The notes under the pieces: generated by a model
What the model was told of the DNA's origin: nothing
What the model saw: only the letters and a program-made list of their open reading frames with translations
Databases searched by the model: none
Assembly: GCA_018398575.1 (NCBI GenBank)
Contig: JAGTXZ010000002.1
Span: forward strand, 188,501 to 252,500
Direction of reading: 5' to 3'
Length of the DNA stretch: 64,000 nucleotides
From: Ampelomyces quisqualis
Taxonomy: Eukaryota; Ascomycota; Dothideomycetes; Pleosporales; Phaeosphaeriaceae
In this document: positions 1 through 12,189 of the stretch, piece after piece
How positions within the stretch are numbered: position 1 is the stretch's first letter
How the letters are laid out: every line of letters begins with the position of its first letter
Translations under genes and position numbers: made by a program

Positions 1-202
1 CAGATATTAAGCGCGCAAGAGCTATAATATTAGGCTACAGATTAGACTTTTGTTACGCGTTTATAGTTGTAGTAGGTTATTGTGTTAACGCTACTAGCTG
101 CTATCCTAACTATAAGAAAATTAAGAAAATACTTTCCTAGCTACTTTATAGAGACCAAAAGGACGTTTGAATATTTATTAGTATATGCGTTTATTACAAA
201 GT
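1..202 (+). mobile_element. Element B, segment 1: gypsy pol (RT/RNase H junction)
   Basis: Part of a Ty3/gypsy pol gene on the + strand, full of in-frame stops. It matches the reverse complement of about 14,470-14,680 in element C, which lies within C's reverse transcriptase/RNase H region, so B and C are one family. The segment stops at 202 where element A is inserted and resumes at 7102; the 5 bases AAAGT occur on both sides of A. The 5' LTR, gag and most of RT of B must lie left of the window. Not functional. Confidence 0.75.
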
Positions 203-484
203 TATAAGAGGTTTGTATAGCAGCAAAGTTACAAGATAATAATAGTAGTACAGGTAGAAGTAAGTTAATTCCTGTTCTGTAACTGTAGTGCAGAACTCTT
301 CTTTTGTAGATATAACTAGATACGTATCCTTACAATAGGAATGCACTAGGCCTGCGCTAGCGTAGCGCTGTTAAGGCGCTAGGGTAGCTATACGCATTCT
401 ACGCGTAAAGACGCTAGGGTAGCGTTATTGTAACGCAGGTGTGTTGCTGCGCAGCTAACAGCTCTATGCTGTTATATCCTTATA
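203..484 (-). repeat. Element A 3' LTR (left)
   Basis: Aligns end to end with 6820-7101 at the same length of 282 bp. Its first bases TATAAGAGG correspond to TGTAAGAGG in the other copy and its last bases TTATA to TTACA, so the canonical TG...CA ends have become TA in this copy, as RIP would do. Confidence 0.92.
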
Positions 485-922
485 ATTATTTCCTCTCCTC
501 TAAAATTACTATCCTAGTAATATGTATAACGTTAGGCTTGTTAGCGCGTGCCTAATATTATTATTATAGGAGCTGTTTACTGTAAGGCTGTTATTATGCT
601 AAGACTAAAACTCTAGGTAAATCTAAGAGGTAGCTAGTAGCTATAGTAATAGTAGAAATATAGTAGAACTTTGTGTGCGCAATCCTCTTTGCTTCTTTAG
701 TAATAACTGCATTATTCTACTATTACAACTCTACTAGCTCTACGCTATTATAACTCTATTGCCTCTATATTAATTACTATAAGTACTACGCTTATACTGC
801 CTGCTACTTCTACTATCCCTATAAGTAGTGCAACGCTAGCGTTGCAACGTTGCTAACCTAGCGCTTAGGCTACGCCTATTACTTGCTGCAGTAGCGTCCC
901 TAATATTAAGCTAGCTATACTA

Positions 923-1835
923 GTTTGCCTGCGCTGCGCTAAGGGTCTAAAGATTAATAGTACTTTGTATAACTACGTCTCTAGCAGCCTGTAGTGCAAT
1001 AGGTACGCCTATAAGAAGAAGTCCTGCACTCTAGTACTACTAAGTTTTATTAAAGGCTAGAATACCTTATACTAGTAGCAGCAGCGCTTTGCTACTAATA
1101 AGGCTAGGGTAGACCTAGATGTTAACGCGTAGAAGACAGCGTTGCGCTAGTAGACTACCTTAGTAGAGCTTTTCCTCTGTAAGGAGGTAAAGTTTAGAGG
1201 TTGCTATTAGCCTAAGGGCAATAAGATCTAGATCCTACAGGTTAAGGTAACTAACTGCCTCTCTACTATAGTAGAGAGTATTCTTAATCTCCTGTAGGCC
1301 TAAGTAAGTTATTTTTTCTTCCTTCTTGCAGTTGCTGCGCTGTTGTTCTAACGTTATCTAGGCTAATCTTCTGCTACTTAGCAAGGCTAACGCGCAGTCT
1401 AACTCTAACCTTAATTTAGAGGAGTTTAGTGCTAACAAGGGCTCTAATTCTAGGGGGCGTAAGAAGCAAAAGAAGAAGAGGGATAAAACTCTTTCTTCTT
1501 AGAGCCCTACCTCTACGCTCTCTCTCTCTAAAGAAAAGAGTAAGGCTAAGGGCAAGGGCAAGGCTAAGGCTAAGGCTTAGGCCTCTAGGAAACGCCTAGC
1601 CAAGTCCTAGCTATCTAGGCAGCCTCTTTTTAAGCGCCCTGCTACTAAGGGCAAGCTAAAGCGCTCTTAACGCGCTACTACTACGCTGTTAACTTGCAAG
1701 TTAGTAGGTAATCTAGGTAAAGTTACTGCAGAGAGGCAGAAAGGTGTAGAAAAGGTTAAGGGGAAGGATAAGAAGGGTAGTAGAGACAAGTTCTCTATCT
1801 CTAAGGACCTAGATAACAAGAACTTTCTAGAGTAA
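923..1835 (+). pseudogene. Antisense accessory coding region of element A
   Basis: Coding remnant on the strand opposite gag-pol. Frame 923-1303 opens with a Cys-rich part: Cys at 926 and 935, then a Tyr at the third-Cys position (x10), then x8, Cys, x2, Tyr (TAC, a RIP product of TGC), x6, Cys. This gives a C-x2-C-x10-[Y]-x8-C-x2-[Y]-x6-C layout. A candidate intron ends in a pyrimidine tract plus TTGCAG at 1331. After it the frame from 1332 runs to a stop at 1833-1835 and encodes a very Lys/Ser-rich tail, including a run of Lys and repeated Lys-Gly/Lys-Ala pairs near 1545-1580. Only a few stops interrupt it, all explicable as CAG to TAG. No function is known to me. It could be a nucleic-acid binding accessory protein, which is inference. 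Confidence 0.6.
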
Positions 1836-1949
1836 GCTAGCGTTTATGCCTAGTTGCGCTGCTTAGGCGCTAGCGTTGCGCTGCTAAGGCGCCTAGTTTT
1901 TTCTTTTTTCTTTTTTTCCTTTGTTTTTCCTTTTGTTTTTTCTGTATAT

Positions 1950-4900
1950 TAATTTATAATAATAATTAATCTCCTCTCTAGTTATACTTCTCTATAAGTA
2001 ATTTGTCTATATCTTTTTAATTAACCTACTTGTTATATTCTAGTAGCTAGCCTTTCTATTTAACTAGGTAATTTACTAAACGTCTGTTACGCTGCTTTGC
2101 TAGGATAGCTTTAACCTTGTAGCGTTGTCCTAGCTTGTTACTGTTGTCTAGGTTAACAGGCCTAAGTAGGGTTAACTCTTCCCTCTCTCTTAGCATAAAC
2201 GGCTAGAGCAAGGACGTATAGAATACAGAGTAAACTTTTATATATAATAAGAGTAAGATTCTAAAAGCTTATAAGCTAATTTGCTTATTAACTAGGAAGG
2301 GGCCTATCTAGCGTAGTAACAGCTTTCTGCTAGCGCTGCGCAAGCGTAGGTGCTTCGTAGACAAGAGAACTATATCTTCTGGTTTAAACCCTTAGGGCCT
2401 GTATCTTTTGTTGTAATATTACTCTTGATATTATAAAGTTTTATACTAGTAATTAGCTAAGGCGTCCTAAGTTTACATAAGCTTCTGCAATCTTTCTCTA
2501 ACGCTAGAGACTTTAGTAGGCGCTGTTAGCTTACAGTTAAGGCGCAGGTAAAACCTATAGTAGGCAAAGAATAGGAATACTCCTAATATAGCCTGCTTAG
2601 CATTGTTATATACAAATTCTGCTAGTAACAAGAGGTATATCTAATCTTCTTAATAATTGCCTATAAAAGCTCTTAGGTATTGCTTAAGAGTCTAATTTTG
2701 CTATTCTGTTTGCCTATCTATTTGTAAGTAGAAGGCAGTGCTAAGCTAGCGTTTTGCCTTTGCTACAAAGTAAAAGTCTACCTAAAATTGTAAAGTAAAG
2801 ACACTTTCTTAATCTAATACAATACCTTTAGGTAATCCAAAGAATTGTACAACGTGTTCTAAGAACAGATCTACTAACTATAAGGCAGTAACTGTTTTTT
2901 GTGTAGGGATATACTTAGCTATTTTAGTATACCTATTAACTACAACAAGTATTGCGTTGTATACAACACTATAGCGCTTAGCAGGCAGCAGGCCTATAAC
3001 AAAATCTATTGTAATTTCTTGCTATAGTCTCTAAGGTTAGGGAAGCGCGTTTAACACGCTAGTAGGGCACTGCTTAAGCAACTTTATGCCTTAGCACACT
3101 AAGTAAGAGTTAATATACTTCTTAAGCTCCTTCTTAAGCCTAGGCTAATAGTAGTATTAGGCTACAAGCTTAAGCGTTTTAGCCTACCTAAAATAGCTAG
3201 TAAGTAGATTGTTGTAATACAGCTTAAGAAGCTTAGCTCTAAGGGCTAGCTCTAGTAGAATATACAATTAGTTCTTAAACTAAAGGCTGCCTAAGGCGTT
3301 AAGCTTCTAGTGCCTTAGGCGTTTACTAGCGCCTTAACAGGCAGACGCTAGGGATTTAACGTTTCTGCGTATTGCAACTGCTTTTAGGTTATTCTGTTAT
3401 GCTTATACATAGATTTTAAAGAAAGACTTAGAGAGTTCCTTATAAGCTAACCTCTCTAAGGCTGCAGCTCTTGCTTGTAACTGCGTAACCCTTTAGGCTA
3501 TTACTAGTCTGCCCTTAGAGATCTCCTAATTAGAGCTATAGCTTATAGCTGTTGCCTTAACGCTGTGCGCTAGGCTTATAGAAACATCTTTATTAAGATG
3601 TAGAGTACCTACTTACTGTTAAGCTATTGTCTAGCTTCCTACTAACGCTAGCTCCTTACTAGGTAGCTTAGCTTAGGTTCCTGCCAGCTGTAACTTCTTT
3701 TGCAGTGCTAGCAACATGTCTAATAGTTAAACATCTAGCGTGTTACTGTTGTCTACAGGTTGCCTTAAAGGCCTATTTGCAGGATTTGTCTTTTTAGACT
3801 AATGCTTAATCTTAAAGTTATAAGCAGCTAGCTTTATAGCCTAGCTAGCCTGTCTTCTAGACAAGGTTAGCGTGCCTATAAAGCTGCGTAGGTTGTTATA
3901 GTCTGTCTATATTTCTAACTAAACTGCTAGCCCCTTAACATAGTAACGCTAGTGCTGCACTGCTACAATAATAGTAAGAAGCTCTAGGTTGTATATATAG
4001 TAGTTCCTTTCTATAGGCAAGAGTTTTCTTAACTAGAAGGCTATAGGGTGCTAGTTTCTATCTGTATAGAGTTAAGAGAAGATACCTGCTACTCCCTAGA
4101 TAGAAGCATTAGTTTTCAGCTTAGATAGGAGCGTATAGTTGTAGTGCCGCAGGACTAGCACAGTTACAAACCTGTTGCAGAGCTAGCGCTTTGCCTTCTC
4201 TGCTGCGTTAGGCTAGTTAAAAGGACTAGACTTCTTTTCTTAAACTAATCTCTTTAGGAGATTAGTAATAGAGCTAACAATAACAGAGAAACTCTATATA
4301 AAGCGTTAATAGAAGTTTGCAAAGCCTAGAAAGACTTAAACATCCTTAAAGGACGTTAGCGTAGGCTAATTAATAACTACGCGAACTTGTTCTAGATCTA
4401 TTATAACGCTATTAAGGCGCATAATAAACCCTAGGAACTTAACTTAGTTAGTAGTAAAGGTACACTTTTTTAAGTTAATAAAAAGACTGTATTCTCTTAG
4501 CTTAGCGAGTACTTTTCTTACTTGTTTCTAATAATCCTCTCCCTTTTAAGAAAAGATTAAGATATTGTTAAGATAGACAACGCAAAAGATATCTAAATAT
4601 AGGGCTAAGGCTCTGTTAATATACCTCTAGAACGTAGCAGGCGCGTTAGTTAGCCTAAAGAGTATAACTATGTACTTAAAGTAGCTGTATTGCGTGCAAA
4701 ACGCCGTCTTCTACTTATTGCCTTGCTAGATCCTAATCTAGTAATACGCGTTCTTAAGATTAAGCTTAGTAAACTTTACTAATCTATAGAGCTAATTAAG
4801 GGTTTCCCTAATTAAGAGAAGGGCTAGTCTATTCTTTTTAGTAACTTAATTAAGGCCTTAATAATCTACGCAAAGGCGTAGCGTTCTATCTTTTTTAGGT

Positions 4901-5450
4901 ATAAACAGGATAGGTGCCTCTGTAGAGCTTATGCTTTCTTAGATCTAGCCTAGGCTCTGCGCTGTCGCTAAGTAGTCGCGTAGTACACTTAGCTTCTTTG
5001 GTAAGAGGTTGTAGAGCAGCCTATATAGAGCTATAGTTCCTTTTTCTAACTTAATAGCGTAGTTGCCTCTATAGTGCTGTAGCAGCGCATTAGCAGCGTT
5101 ACTATTTGTAACGTCTTTAAAATCCTTAAGTTTAATAGGCTATAATAGGTATTTAGTAGAGAAGGATTATAGACTACCTACTAGGACTGCGTACACGCTT
5201 AGCTTGTTATAAAGAGATCCTGCAAAGGTTTTTGCGTCTTTAACCCTTATTATATTAGTGTTAAGCTTGTAGCGCTACTACTTTAACTTATAGTTAATAA
5301 CAACGCGCCCCTCTTTTAGGCTTAGTAGACCTAAAATAACAGGTTGTGCTGTATTAGTAATCCTGTATAGGATAGTAGTAAAGAACTTAGTTACGCCCTA
5401 GTTATCCTTTATTATCAGATAAGCTTAATAAGCGTAGAAGCTAGGCATAG
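1950..5450 (-). pseudogene. Element A pol: protease, RT, RNase H, integrase, chromodomain
   Basis: Minus-strand translation, ignoring stops, shows gypsy signatures. At about 4850-4700 the block beginning KFTKLNLK and ending KTAF is the RT palm. At about 4690-4560 a TNAPATF-type motif is followed by VVYLNNI, the YLDD active site with both Asp changed to Asn as RIP would produce. At about 3020-2880 an ITIDFVIG start and ILVVVNRYTK mark the integrase core with its catalytic Asp region. At about 2085-2025 YLVK-stop-KG resembles a chromodomain. RIP stops replace Trp and Gln codons throughout. Domain edges are approximate; RNase H and protease are placed by order, not by clear motifs. Confidence 0.8.
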
Positions 5451-5649
5451 TGCTTAAGTTAGGTAAGCAGATAGTTAGTAGCGCAGCGCTGTTAATACAA
5501 GAAAGATCCTTAAGTAAGGTAACTCTCTTGTTAATAGTGCTAAGTTCTGCACTATAGTTAATTAGGATTTGTGTAGGCTGCGCAGCGCTGTTGTTACGCA
5601 GCGTCCTAAGTACTTTAATATAATCCTCCTGTTATAGTAGGACTTAGGC

Positions 5650-6800
5650 TATTAAGAGAGAGGCTCTTTTTAGGCCTGCTTGTTTTTTATTTGTATTGCG
5701 TTTGAACTAGTAACAGGAGAAGAGCTATTAAGCCTTAATCTATACTCTCTAGCCTAATAGCCTATCTTGCTGCAATAGTAGCAGGCGTTAGTTAGCTTTA
5801 GGCTTAGGTTTGCAGTGCTAGCGACACGACGTTATAGAGCTATTGCGTCTAGTTTAGGCTGCAAAGTTTTTCCTGTACCAGGCGTCCTATATGTATAATA
5901 GTATAGTAATAGTATACTACTACTATAGCGTAAGTTGTCTTCTAGCGTTGCAGCGCGTTTAATAAGTTCTCTGTAGGTAGTAGAGAACTTAGTGTAGTTA
6001 GAGAGGGCTACTCTAATCTCTAGGCAGAGTTTGCTATACAAGTGTATTACTAGGTGTTTCTACTTATAAGAGGGATTTACCTAATTTTCTAAAGTAGATA
6101 GATAGGCTGCGAATTTGTTTACTGTTTAGCTGTCTTTTTAGAATGCCTTTTAATACTGCATAGTAACTTAAAGCTCTCTATTTACAAGGCTCTTAATCTA
6201 ATTAAGTAGAAAAGATATTATATTGCGCTACGCTAGCGTTTTGCTGTTGTCTTTCTATTCCCTCTATATCTACATCTGTTGAAACGTAGTTTATATATAC
6301 TAGAAGGTAAAGGCAATCTTTTAGTCCTTAAGCTAAAAGGCTAAGGGGTCTAATTAAAAGGTAATAGATAGCCTAGCCTTAAAGTTCTAATACTCCCTAA
6401 TTCTTTTGCTTTTAAAGATAGGGATTTTCTTAATCTTTGGCCCGCGCCCTAGTAGCGCTAATAGGTTAAGTTAGAGGCGTTACGCTAGTAGGGACGTGTT
6501 GCGTCTAACCAAAGGGGTTAGTAGATCTATTTTATTTAGGGCGCCTAAGGGCTGTTTAGGAGGTAAGAGAGGCTGTTTACCTGCTAATAATTGCTCCTAT
6601 TAGCGTACTTCCTCCTCTAGAGTCTAGATCTTAGCTTGCTCCTTAAGTTCTTAGCGCTAGCGCTTTAGCTACGCTAAGCGTTCGCCTAGGCTAGGCATTA
6701 ATTCCTTATTAGGGGTGTTTTCCCTTAATAGATTAGCTAGTAGGCTTAGGGGCAGATCCTAATCTATTGTTATTAAGTAACTAGGCTGCTATCCTTTTGC
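5650..6800 (-). pseudogene. Element A gag region
   Basis: Lies between pol and the 5' LTR on the minus strand, the position of gag. A 69-codon open stretch (6041-5832) encodes a helical segment including YTKFSTTYRELIKRAATLEDNLR, resembling the capsid-type helices of fungal gypsy Gag. The rest is broken by stops. No zinc knuckle could be confirmed. Assignment rests mostly on position. Confidence 0.55.
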
Positions 6801-6819
6801 AAGGTAGAGGAATTAAAAC

Positions 6820-7101
6820 TGTAAGAGGTTTGTATAGTAGCAAAGTTACAAGATAACAATAGTAGTATAGGTAGAAGTAAGTTAATTTCTGTTCTGCAAC
6901 TATAGTGCAGAACTCTTCTTTTGTAGATATAACTAGATACGTATTCTTATAACAAGAATACACTAGGCCTGCGCTAGCGTAGCGCTGTTAAGGCGCTAGG
7001 GTAGCTATACGTATTCTACGCGTAAAGACGCTAGAGTAGCGTTGTTATAGCGCAGGCGCGTTACTGCGTAGCTAACAGCTCTACGCTGTTACATTCTTAC
7101 A
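6820..7101 (-). repeat. Element A 5' LTR (right)
   Basis: 282 bp, starting TGTAAGAGG and ending TTACA, followed directly by the AAAGT duplication. A 60-codon open frame inside it (6963-6781 on minus, spilling past the LTR edge) is not a gene: it crosses the LTR boundary and is interrupted in the sister LTR. Confidence 0.92.
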
Positions 7102-7584
7102 AAAGTATAGATTAAGTATTTTACTATTATTTTAGAGCTACTATTCTGCCTACTACGCAAGAATGCGCTCTTTAAGTAGTCTTTAGAACAATAGAGCGCA
7201 ATAGATAAGTTAAAGCACGCACTATACTCTACACTAGCACTTATTTTTATTTCTTATAATAAGCTATTACTTCTAATTGTTATATTTGTTAATAGTAGTA
7301 AAAAGAGTTAGAGCGCAGTTCTTATACAGCTAGATCTAAAGAGTTGTTAGTACCCTATCTAGTACAAAAGTAGGGTTTAGTCTAAATCTAAACAAAATTA
7401 AGACTTAGGAAAATACAAATGCAAAGCCTTACTCCTAGCGCTAAAGAAGTTTTAGACTTACTTATATAGAGTAGAGTTTATTGTAGAAACAGACGCAAAG
7501 ACACTAGTTGCACAGCTTAAATAAAGTGTAACTAACTTACTTAAAGCTCTTATTACACAGTAGCAAGCGCTTCTTAATATATAG
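7102..7584 (+). mobile_element. Element B, segment 2: RNase H region
   Basis: Continues the + strand pol of element B after the insertion of A. It matches the reverse complement of about 14,020-14,460 in element C. Near 7435-7510 the frame gives a LKKF-stop-TYLYRVEFV-ETDAKTLVAQL stretch, the RNase H-type ending of this gypsy family. The match to C stops at about 7584, where element C is inserted; ATAG at 7581-7584 recurs at 20,037-20,040. Confidence 0.75.
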
Positions 7585-7770
7585 TATAGTAGAGCGTTAT
7601 TTACTTCTAAGGCCTATTAGATTTAATGTAGAATTAAATATATTATTATTAGGTGTGTGTGTTGTAGGTTGTTCTGTCCTCTAATAGCCCTTTAGCTATT
7701 GTATCTTGTCTATGCCCTTAGCTGTGCCCTAAGCGTCCTTTAGACTTACTTCCTATGTTACTTTACTACA
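7585..7770 (-). repeat. Element C 3' LTR (left)
   Basis: 186 bp, begins TATAGTAGAGCG (TG to TA relative to its partner) and ends ACTTTACTACA. It contains a short GTGTGTGTGTTG tract. It matches 19,851-20,036 in direct orientation and 25,931-26,117 in inverted orientation. Confidence 0.92.
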
Positions 7771-8620
7771 TCTTTCCCTTAATCTATAGAAAGAGGCCCC
7801 TTCTCTTTTATACTAAACACAAAACTAAAGTGCTTAAACAAAAAGACTAACTCCTAAGGAAAAACAACTCTAAACTTTTTATAATGCTAAAGTAGTTACT
7901 AACAGGCCTTTAGTAAAGGAGCAGTGCCTATTTACAATCTTTTCCTGTCTCTTTACGTTACTATCTAACTCTCTTACCTAAACGCCAAAGCGCTATTAGC
8001 CTACGTTATTCTAACTTTACCTAGTGTTGTAGAAGCGTTGCCTAGGCAGACTTGCGTTGCGACTGCAAACGCTTTAGACTGCTTCTATTACAACAAGTCT
8101 TGCGTTAGCCAAATTTACCTTACCTTTTAGCTCTACTCTCTTTTTAGCTGCTCTGCTCTACGCCTCTCTCTCTCTTAACCTGCCTAACGCACAACCTTAC
8201 TGCTGCTGTACTATAATTAGCTACTTAACTTCTCTACCTTGTTACTAGGCGTTTTAACTAGCTCTAGCTCAGTTTGCATTATCTGCTTGTTACTCTTCTA
8301 CCTTACTACCTCTATTTGCTTTTAAGGTAACTTATCTGTACGCAGCTATACTACTTTGCTCTAGCGTGCGCTTTGCTCCCTTACCTACTTAGTTACCTCT
8401 TTCTGTAATTTAGCGCATTCTTACTTTTAAGTCTCTAAGTTCCTAGCTTAGCTGTTACTAATAGTTGCTTAGTTAACGCCTTGCCTTTAGTTAATTAGAA
8501 TTTTCCTAATACACGTGCCTAACACTTCCTTAGCCTCTTAGTCGCACGCTGCCTTTATCTTTAAGCTATAATAAAGAACAAGCTTGTTCCTAGGCCTAAT
8601 AGAGATACTTGCTTTCTAGT
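7771..8620. other. Element C interior next to the 3' LTR, no recognisable gene
   Basis: RIPped sequence between the left LTR and the first antisense coding block. It has stops in all frames and C/T-rich + strand composition. It is also present, inverted, in element B just inside 25,930, so it belongs to the family. I see no motif that identifies a product. Confidence 0.5.
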
Positions 8621-9890
8621 TTACAAATACCTAGTTAACTGTTCTAGCTACAGTAATGTAATTAACTAGAGTAAGTGCCAGTTTATTAATAAGTTAAGCT
8701 AAACGCGTGCTAACATTTGCACTAGTTAAATTAAACAAGAATAGGAAGCTAAGCCGCCCTCTTATTGTTAAGCTCTAGTTAGTCTTTATTACTCTTAAGT
8801 CTATAGGGAAAACTTTTGGGCCTTATCTGCTACTGCTTGCTGTTAGCCCTTATTTGGGAGCTAAGTAGGTAAGCTTAGTTATTAAGACTAATAGGCCTCT
8901 GCATATTAACAAGTCGCTTTTTACTCTAGGCGATTACTTTAGCCTTAAGGATAACTCTAGAGCCAAGAAGCACAAGATCTACAACGCTTGCATTAAGAGC
9001 TTAATCCTAAGCTATACTAACTGCGCTATTAACATAGCTTCTATTAAGGGTAAGTCTAAGCACTTGTGCAGTTACTGCGCAAGAGCTAGTTAGATGTTTA
9101 AGTCTACTAGCTTATGTATGCAGTTTAGGTTCTAGGATAAGCTGCTAAACAATAGTACTTATAGCAACTACTTGTTCTCTTCTGCTAAAGAGTAGTGTTT
9201 AATAAATTGTAAGTAGCTAACGCCTTTTTAGTTATTCTTTTTTGTTGTTTCTCTAGAGTTATTTGCTAATTATTTATAGGCGCTCTAGTTATTCTGCGCA
9301 GCGTTAAGGGCACTAGAGCTGTTAAGCCCTTCTATATTACTCTTAGCCCTCTTATTCTTAACAACTTACCTTCTAAGAACTTACGCAATTGCAGTTTGCT
9401 AACCCTAGCAAAGAAGCTTAGTAGCTTTAGGGCTCTAAGCAAGTCTAGTCTACTAGATTTTGCAAAGTTGTTAGCTAGGAAGGCTTGTCAAAGCCTAGAC
9501 TTTAATGCTAGCAAGGTCTCTAAAAACTCTTCTAAAGCTGGCTACAACTCTAAGGGGCCCTTAGGCACTCTATCTCCTAGTAAGCGTCGCATTTCTAGTC
9601 TATCTACAAAGGGCCGTAGAGTTAAGAAGTTGCCTCGCAAGAAGGCTTAGTTAGATCCTAAGTTAGCTATAGTTAATAAGGATGTTAAGAAGGATGCTAA
9701 TAATGCTGTTATTAACAAGGCTTTAGCTTAGCTTAATGTTAGTAGGCCTTTAGCTAGTACAAAGTGTAGCGTTAATAATGCTAGCCTAGAAGCTAGCAAT
9801 AGTAATCTATTAGTTAGGAATATTAATATAGATACCTTAAGTAATAGCTTAGGTAGTCTAAACAACTCTTCTAACAATTAGAGTTCTCTA
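8620..9890 (+). pseudogene. Antisense coding block 1 of the B/C family
   Basis: On the strand opposite pol. The best frame gives a region with LRPL-type hydrophobic and basic residues, then a Cys-containing stretch (CSYC near 9075-9090, further Cys to about 9125). A Ser/Lys/Arg-rich low-complexity tail follows; part is still open for 84 codons (9396-9650), ending in an RRVKKLPRKK-type basic cluster. A third, degraded copy of the start of this block is at about 62,995-63,259 and an inverted copy lies within 21,960-25,930, so it is a stable part of the family. Function unknown; nucleic-acid binding is only suggested by the basic composition. Confidence 0.5.
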
Positions 9891-10880
9891 TTGTAGATCT
9901 CGTTTTTGTAGTAGCTTTTCTGTAAAATTAACTCTCCTCTTTTAACGCATCTTTAGAGTTTATAGCTGTGCTAGAAGGTACTACTTTCTCCCCCTTCTAC
10001 AAAAAAAAAAGAGGCTTTCTCTCTTTTCTAATTTTCTAATTAATTAACGCTCTGTTACTACTATTTGTTGTTTTTCTCTTACCTAACTAGCGCGTTGTTA
10101 GGCGCGTTGTTTTGACTGCGCGTTACCTAGGCTTTTATTAAAACTCTACCTTACCTTTGCTTCTAGACTCCTACACTGTCTTTCTAAGCCTATTAATTAC
10201 TTTACTTAGCATAGATTTCTACGCTGCTGCTTAACATTGCCTGCTTATTTGTTTCTTGCTGCGCCTAACGCTGCCTCTGCCTGCTCCTTAATCTCCTTAT
10301 AGGCAATAGCCTAGTTCTAAGAGCAGCCTATAGCACTCTCCTACTCCCCCTCTGTTTAGTAAGGCTGCTAAGGCTTTAGCTGTAGTGTATAAGCTGTTGC
10401 CTAAGCTGCTGCTGTTTAGAGAGCTGTTTGCTAAGCCTAAGGTCGCTAAGAGAATTTTGCCTACTCTCTAAACTCTCTTAACAACTCCTCTACTGCCTCT
10501 GCCTAACGCTGCTGCCCTAGCCACAATTAATAAGCTTCTTTAGCAGCTTAAACACGCGTTGCTCTAAAATCCTTACCTGCACAGTTCTGTTCTGCGTCTA
10601 TTATACTTGCCTATTACTATTGCTTTAGAGTCTAGCAATAAGTTCTACAATACAGCACAGTTAATCTCTAGAGATTTGCCTAGTTTCTCTAATAATAGCC
10701 TAGGCTTCCTTAACAGCAATCTAGGCTTTTCTAACAACAACTTAGGCTTTCCCAAGTTATCTATTAAAGTTCTAATAACTCTCTAGGCTTGCAGTAAGCT
10801 AGCTAAGACTTAGAGTATAGGTAATAGCAAGCTTTAAGCCTAGATCGCGCAGCATTGCACGCCAACTCTAATAGCCTCTC
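9890..10880. other. Element C interior between the two antisense blocks
   Basis: RIPped, C/T-rich on the + strand, with short Lys/Ala/Leu-rich stretches near 10,350-10,460 but no continuous frame. It could be an internal part or intron-rich section of a single antisense gene joining the two coding blocks. Nothing else recognised. Confidence 0.4.
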
Positions 10881-12070
10881 TGCCTACCCCTTAGTCTGTT
10901 GCTTAGACATCTTCTGCAAAGCTAATCTTCTCTAGTTATTGTAGTAATAAGACTTCTAAGCTGTACATCTATAAGAAGGTTACTTCCCCTTATAATGCTA
11001 TCTATAACTAGCGTAAGCAGTATTTAAATAACTTGTTAGCTAATTTAAGCTAATTTATTTGTAGTTAAGGCAATATTATCTAGCTAAATAACTATTAAGG
11101 TTATTGCTTAGCTCTAGCACATGCTTTTTAAGGTTAAAACTAACAGAAGAAGCTTTTCTCTGCTGCTTGTTAACTGCGCCCTGTCTTCTAAGCTTATAGA
11201 AGAGAGTAGATATATGCTAGCTATCTAGTTTAACTTGTTTAACATAAAGACTAATAGAATCTTAGTTAAGGATTACTTTTACTTAGGCATAGGCTGTAAC
11301 TTTCTTAAGGACAATTTGGCTGCACTTATTCTATATTATAGTTAGTCTGCTTATACATACCTAGACCCTAGCTAGTATAACGTTTAGCCTTATAGCTAAT
11401 GCGCAAAGAGTAATCGCAAATACGCTTTTAGCAAGTATTATAGTATTATCTATAATAGCAAGCAGCTGCTCTATAGTGCTTGCACTAACTGCTTCTATAA
11501 TATAGGCTTTTAGGCTTGTTCTTACATAGGTAAGTTACTAAGTCCTGTTCAGAAACTCTTTTCTTTAGAACCTTATTTAGAATTGCGCTAACATTGTAGT
11601 AACTTAGGTAATTTAAAGCAATCTGTAGATTAAAATAGCCTAGACGCTTGCAATATTCTGCTAACGCTGCCTATTTCTACTATATAGGGTGTTAGAGAAT
11701 ATACGTCTTGCTCTTAGTTTCTTGTTTTAACCTGCTAGGCTACTATAAGGTTTAATTAGAGTTTGTTTGTTTAAGGTAGGCTGCTGCACAATACAGCTAA
11801 TAACAAGAGCTATTGTAGTAGAAAGTCTTGCGTAACTAAAGAGTTGCTAAAGCTCTCTAATAATAGCAACTCTAATTTTAATCTTAGTTAGGCTGTTAAA
11901 CTACATTCTAAATCTAGGTCTAAAGATAAGGCTAGTAAGTCTATAGATACTGTTGCTAAGAATAATATTAATAATAGAGATAAGATAGAAGTTAACGTTA
12001 ATGTACCTGTTAATGCTAGTAATAATACTGCTGCTTCTTTCAAAGCTTTAGTATATTTAGAAGTTTAGGC
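10880..12070 (+). pseudogene. Antisense coding block 2 of the B/C family, Cx2Cx8C motif
   Basis: On the + strand, opposite pol. From about 11,100 the frame reads almost continuously except for TAG stops. Around 11,480-11,520 it contains CTNC followed after eight residues by CSY, a Cx2Cx8C motif. The C-terminal part (about 11,800-12,060) is Ser/Asn/Lys-rich, ending near an ALVYLEV stretch. The mirror copy in element B lies at about 21,960-23,100 on the minus strand. The two copies keep the same frame order, which supports coding origin. I cannot assign a function. Confidence 0.55.
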
Positions 12071-12189
12071 TTACATGCCTTGTAGCGTAGCACTAATATA
12101 GCTTCTAAATAGCAAATGTATAGGCTTGTTTTAACAGTGTTACTTTAGATAGCTAGTAGGATTATTGTAAACTGCGTCTGTTGTGTACC

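Larger units (their letters stand above)
203..7101 (-). mobile_element. Element A: complete RIPped Ty3/gypsy chromovirus
   Basis: A full-length LTR retrotransposon of 6.9 kb. Two 282-bp LTRs (203-484 and 6820-7101) are bounded by the 5-bp target duplication AAAGT (198-202 and 7102-7106). Gag-pol reads on the minus strand, so the right LTR is the 5' LTR. Recognisable in order on the minus strand are gag (about 6800-5650), RT (about 4900-4550), integrase core (about 3020-2880) and a chromodomain-like end (about 2090-2020). A separate coding region on the + strand (923-1835) fills the space between pol and the 3' LTR. It lies inside element B's pol. All frames carry many TAG/TAA stops, so it is inactive. 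Confidence 0.9.
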
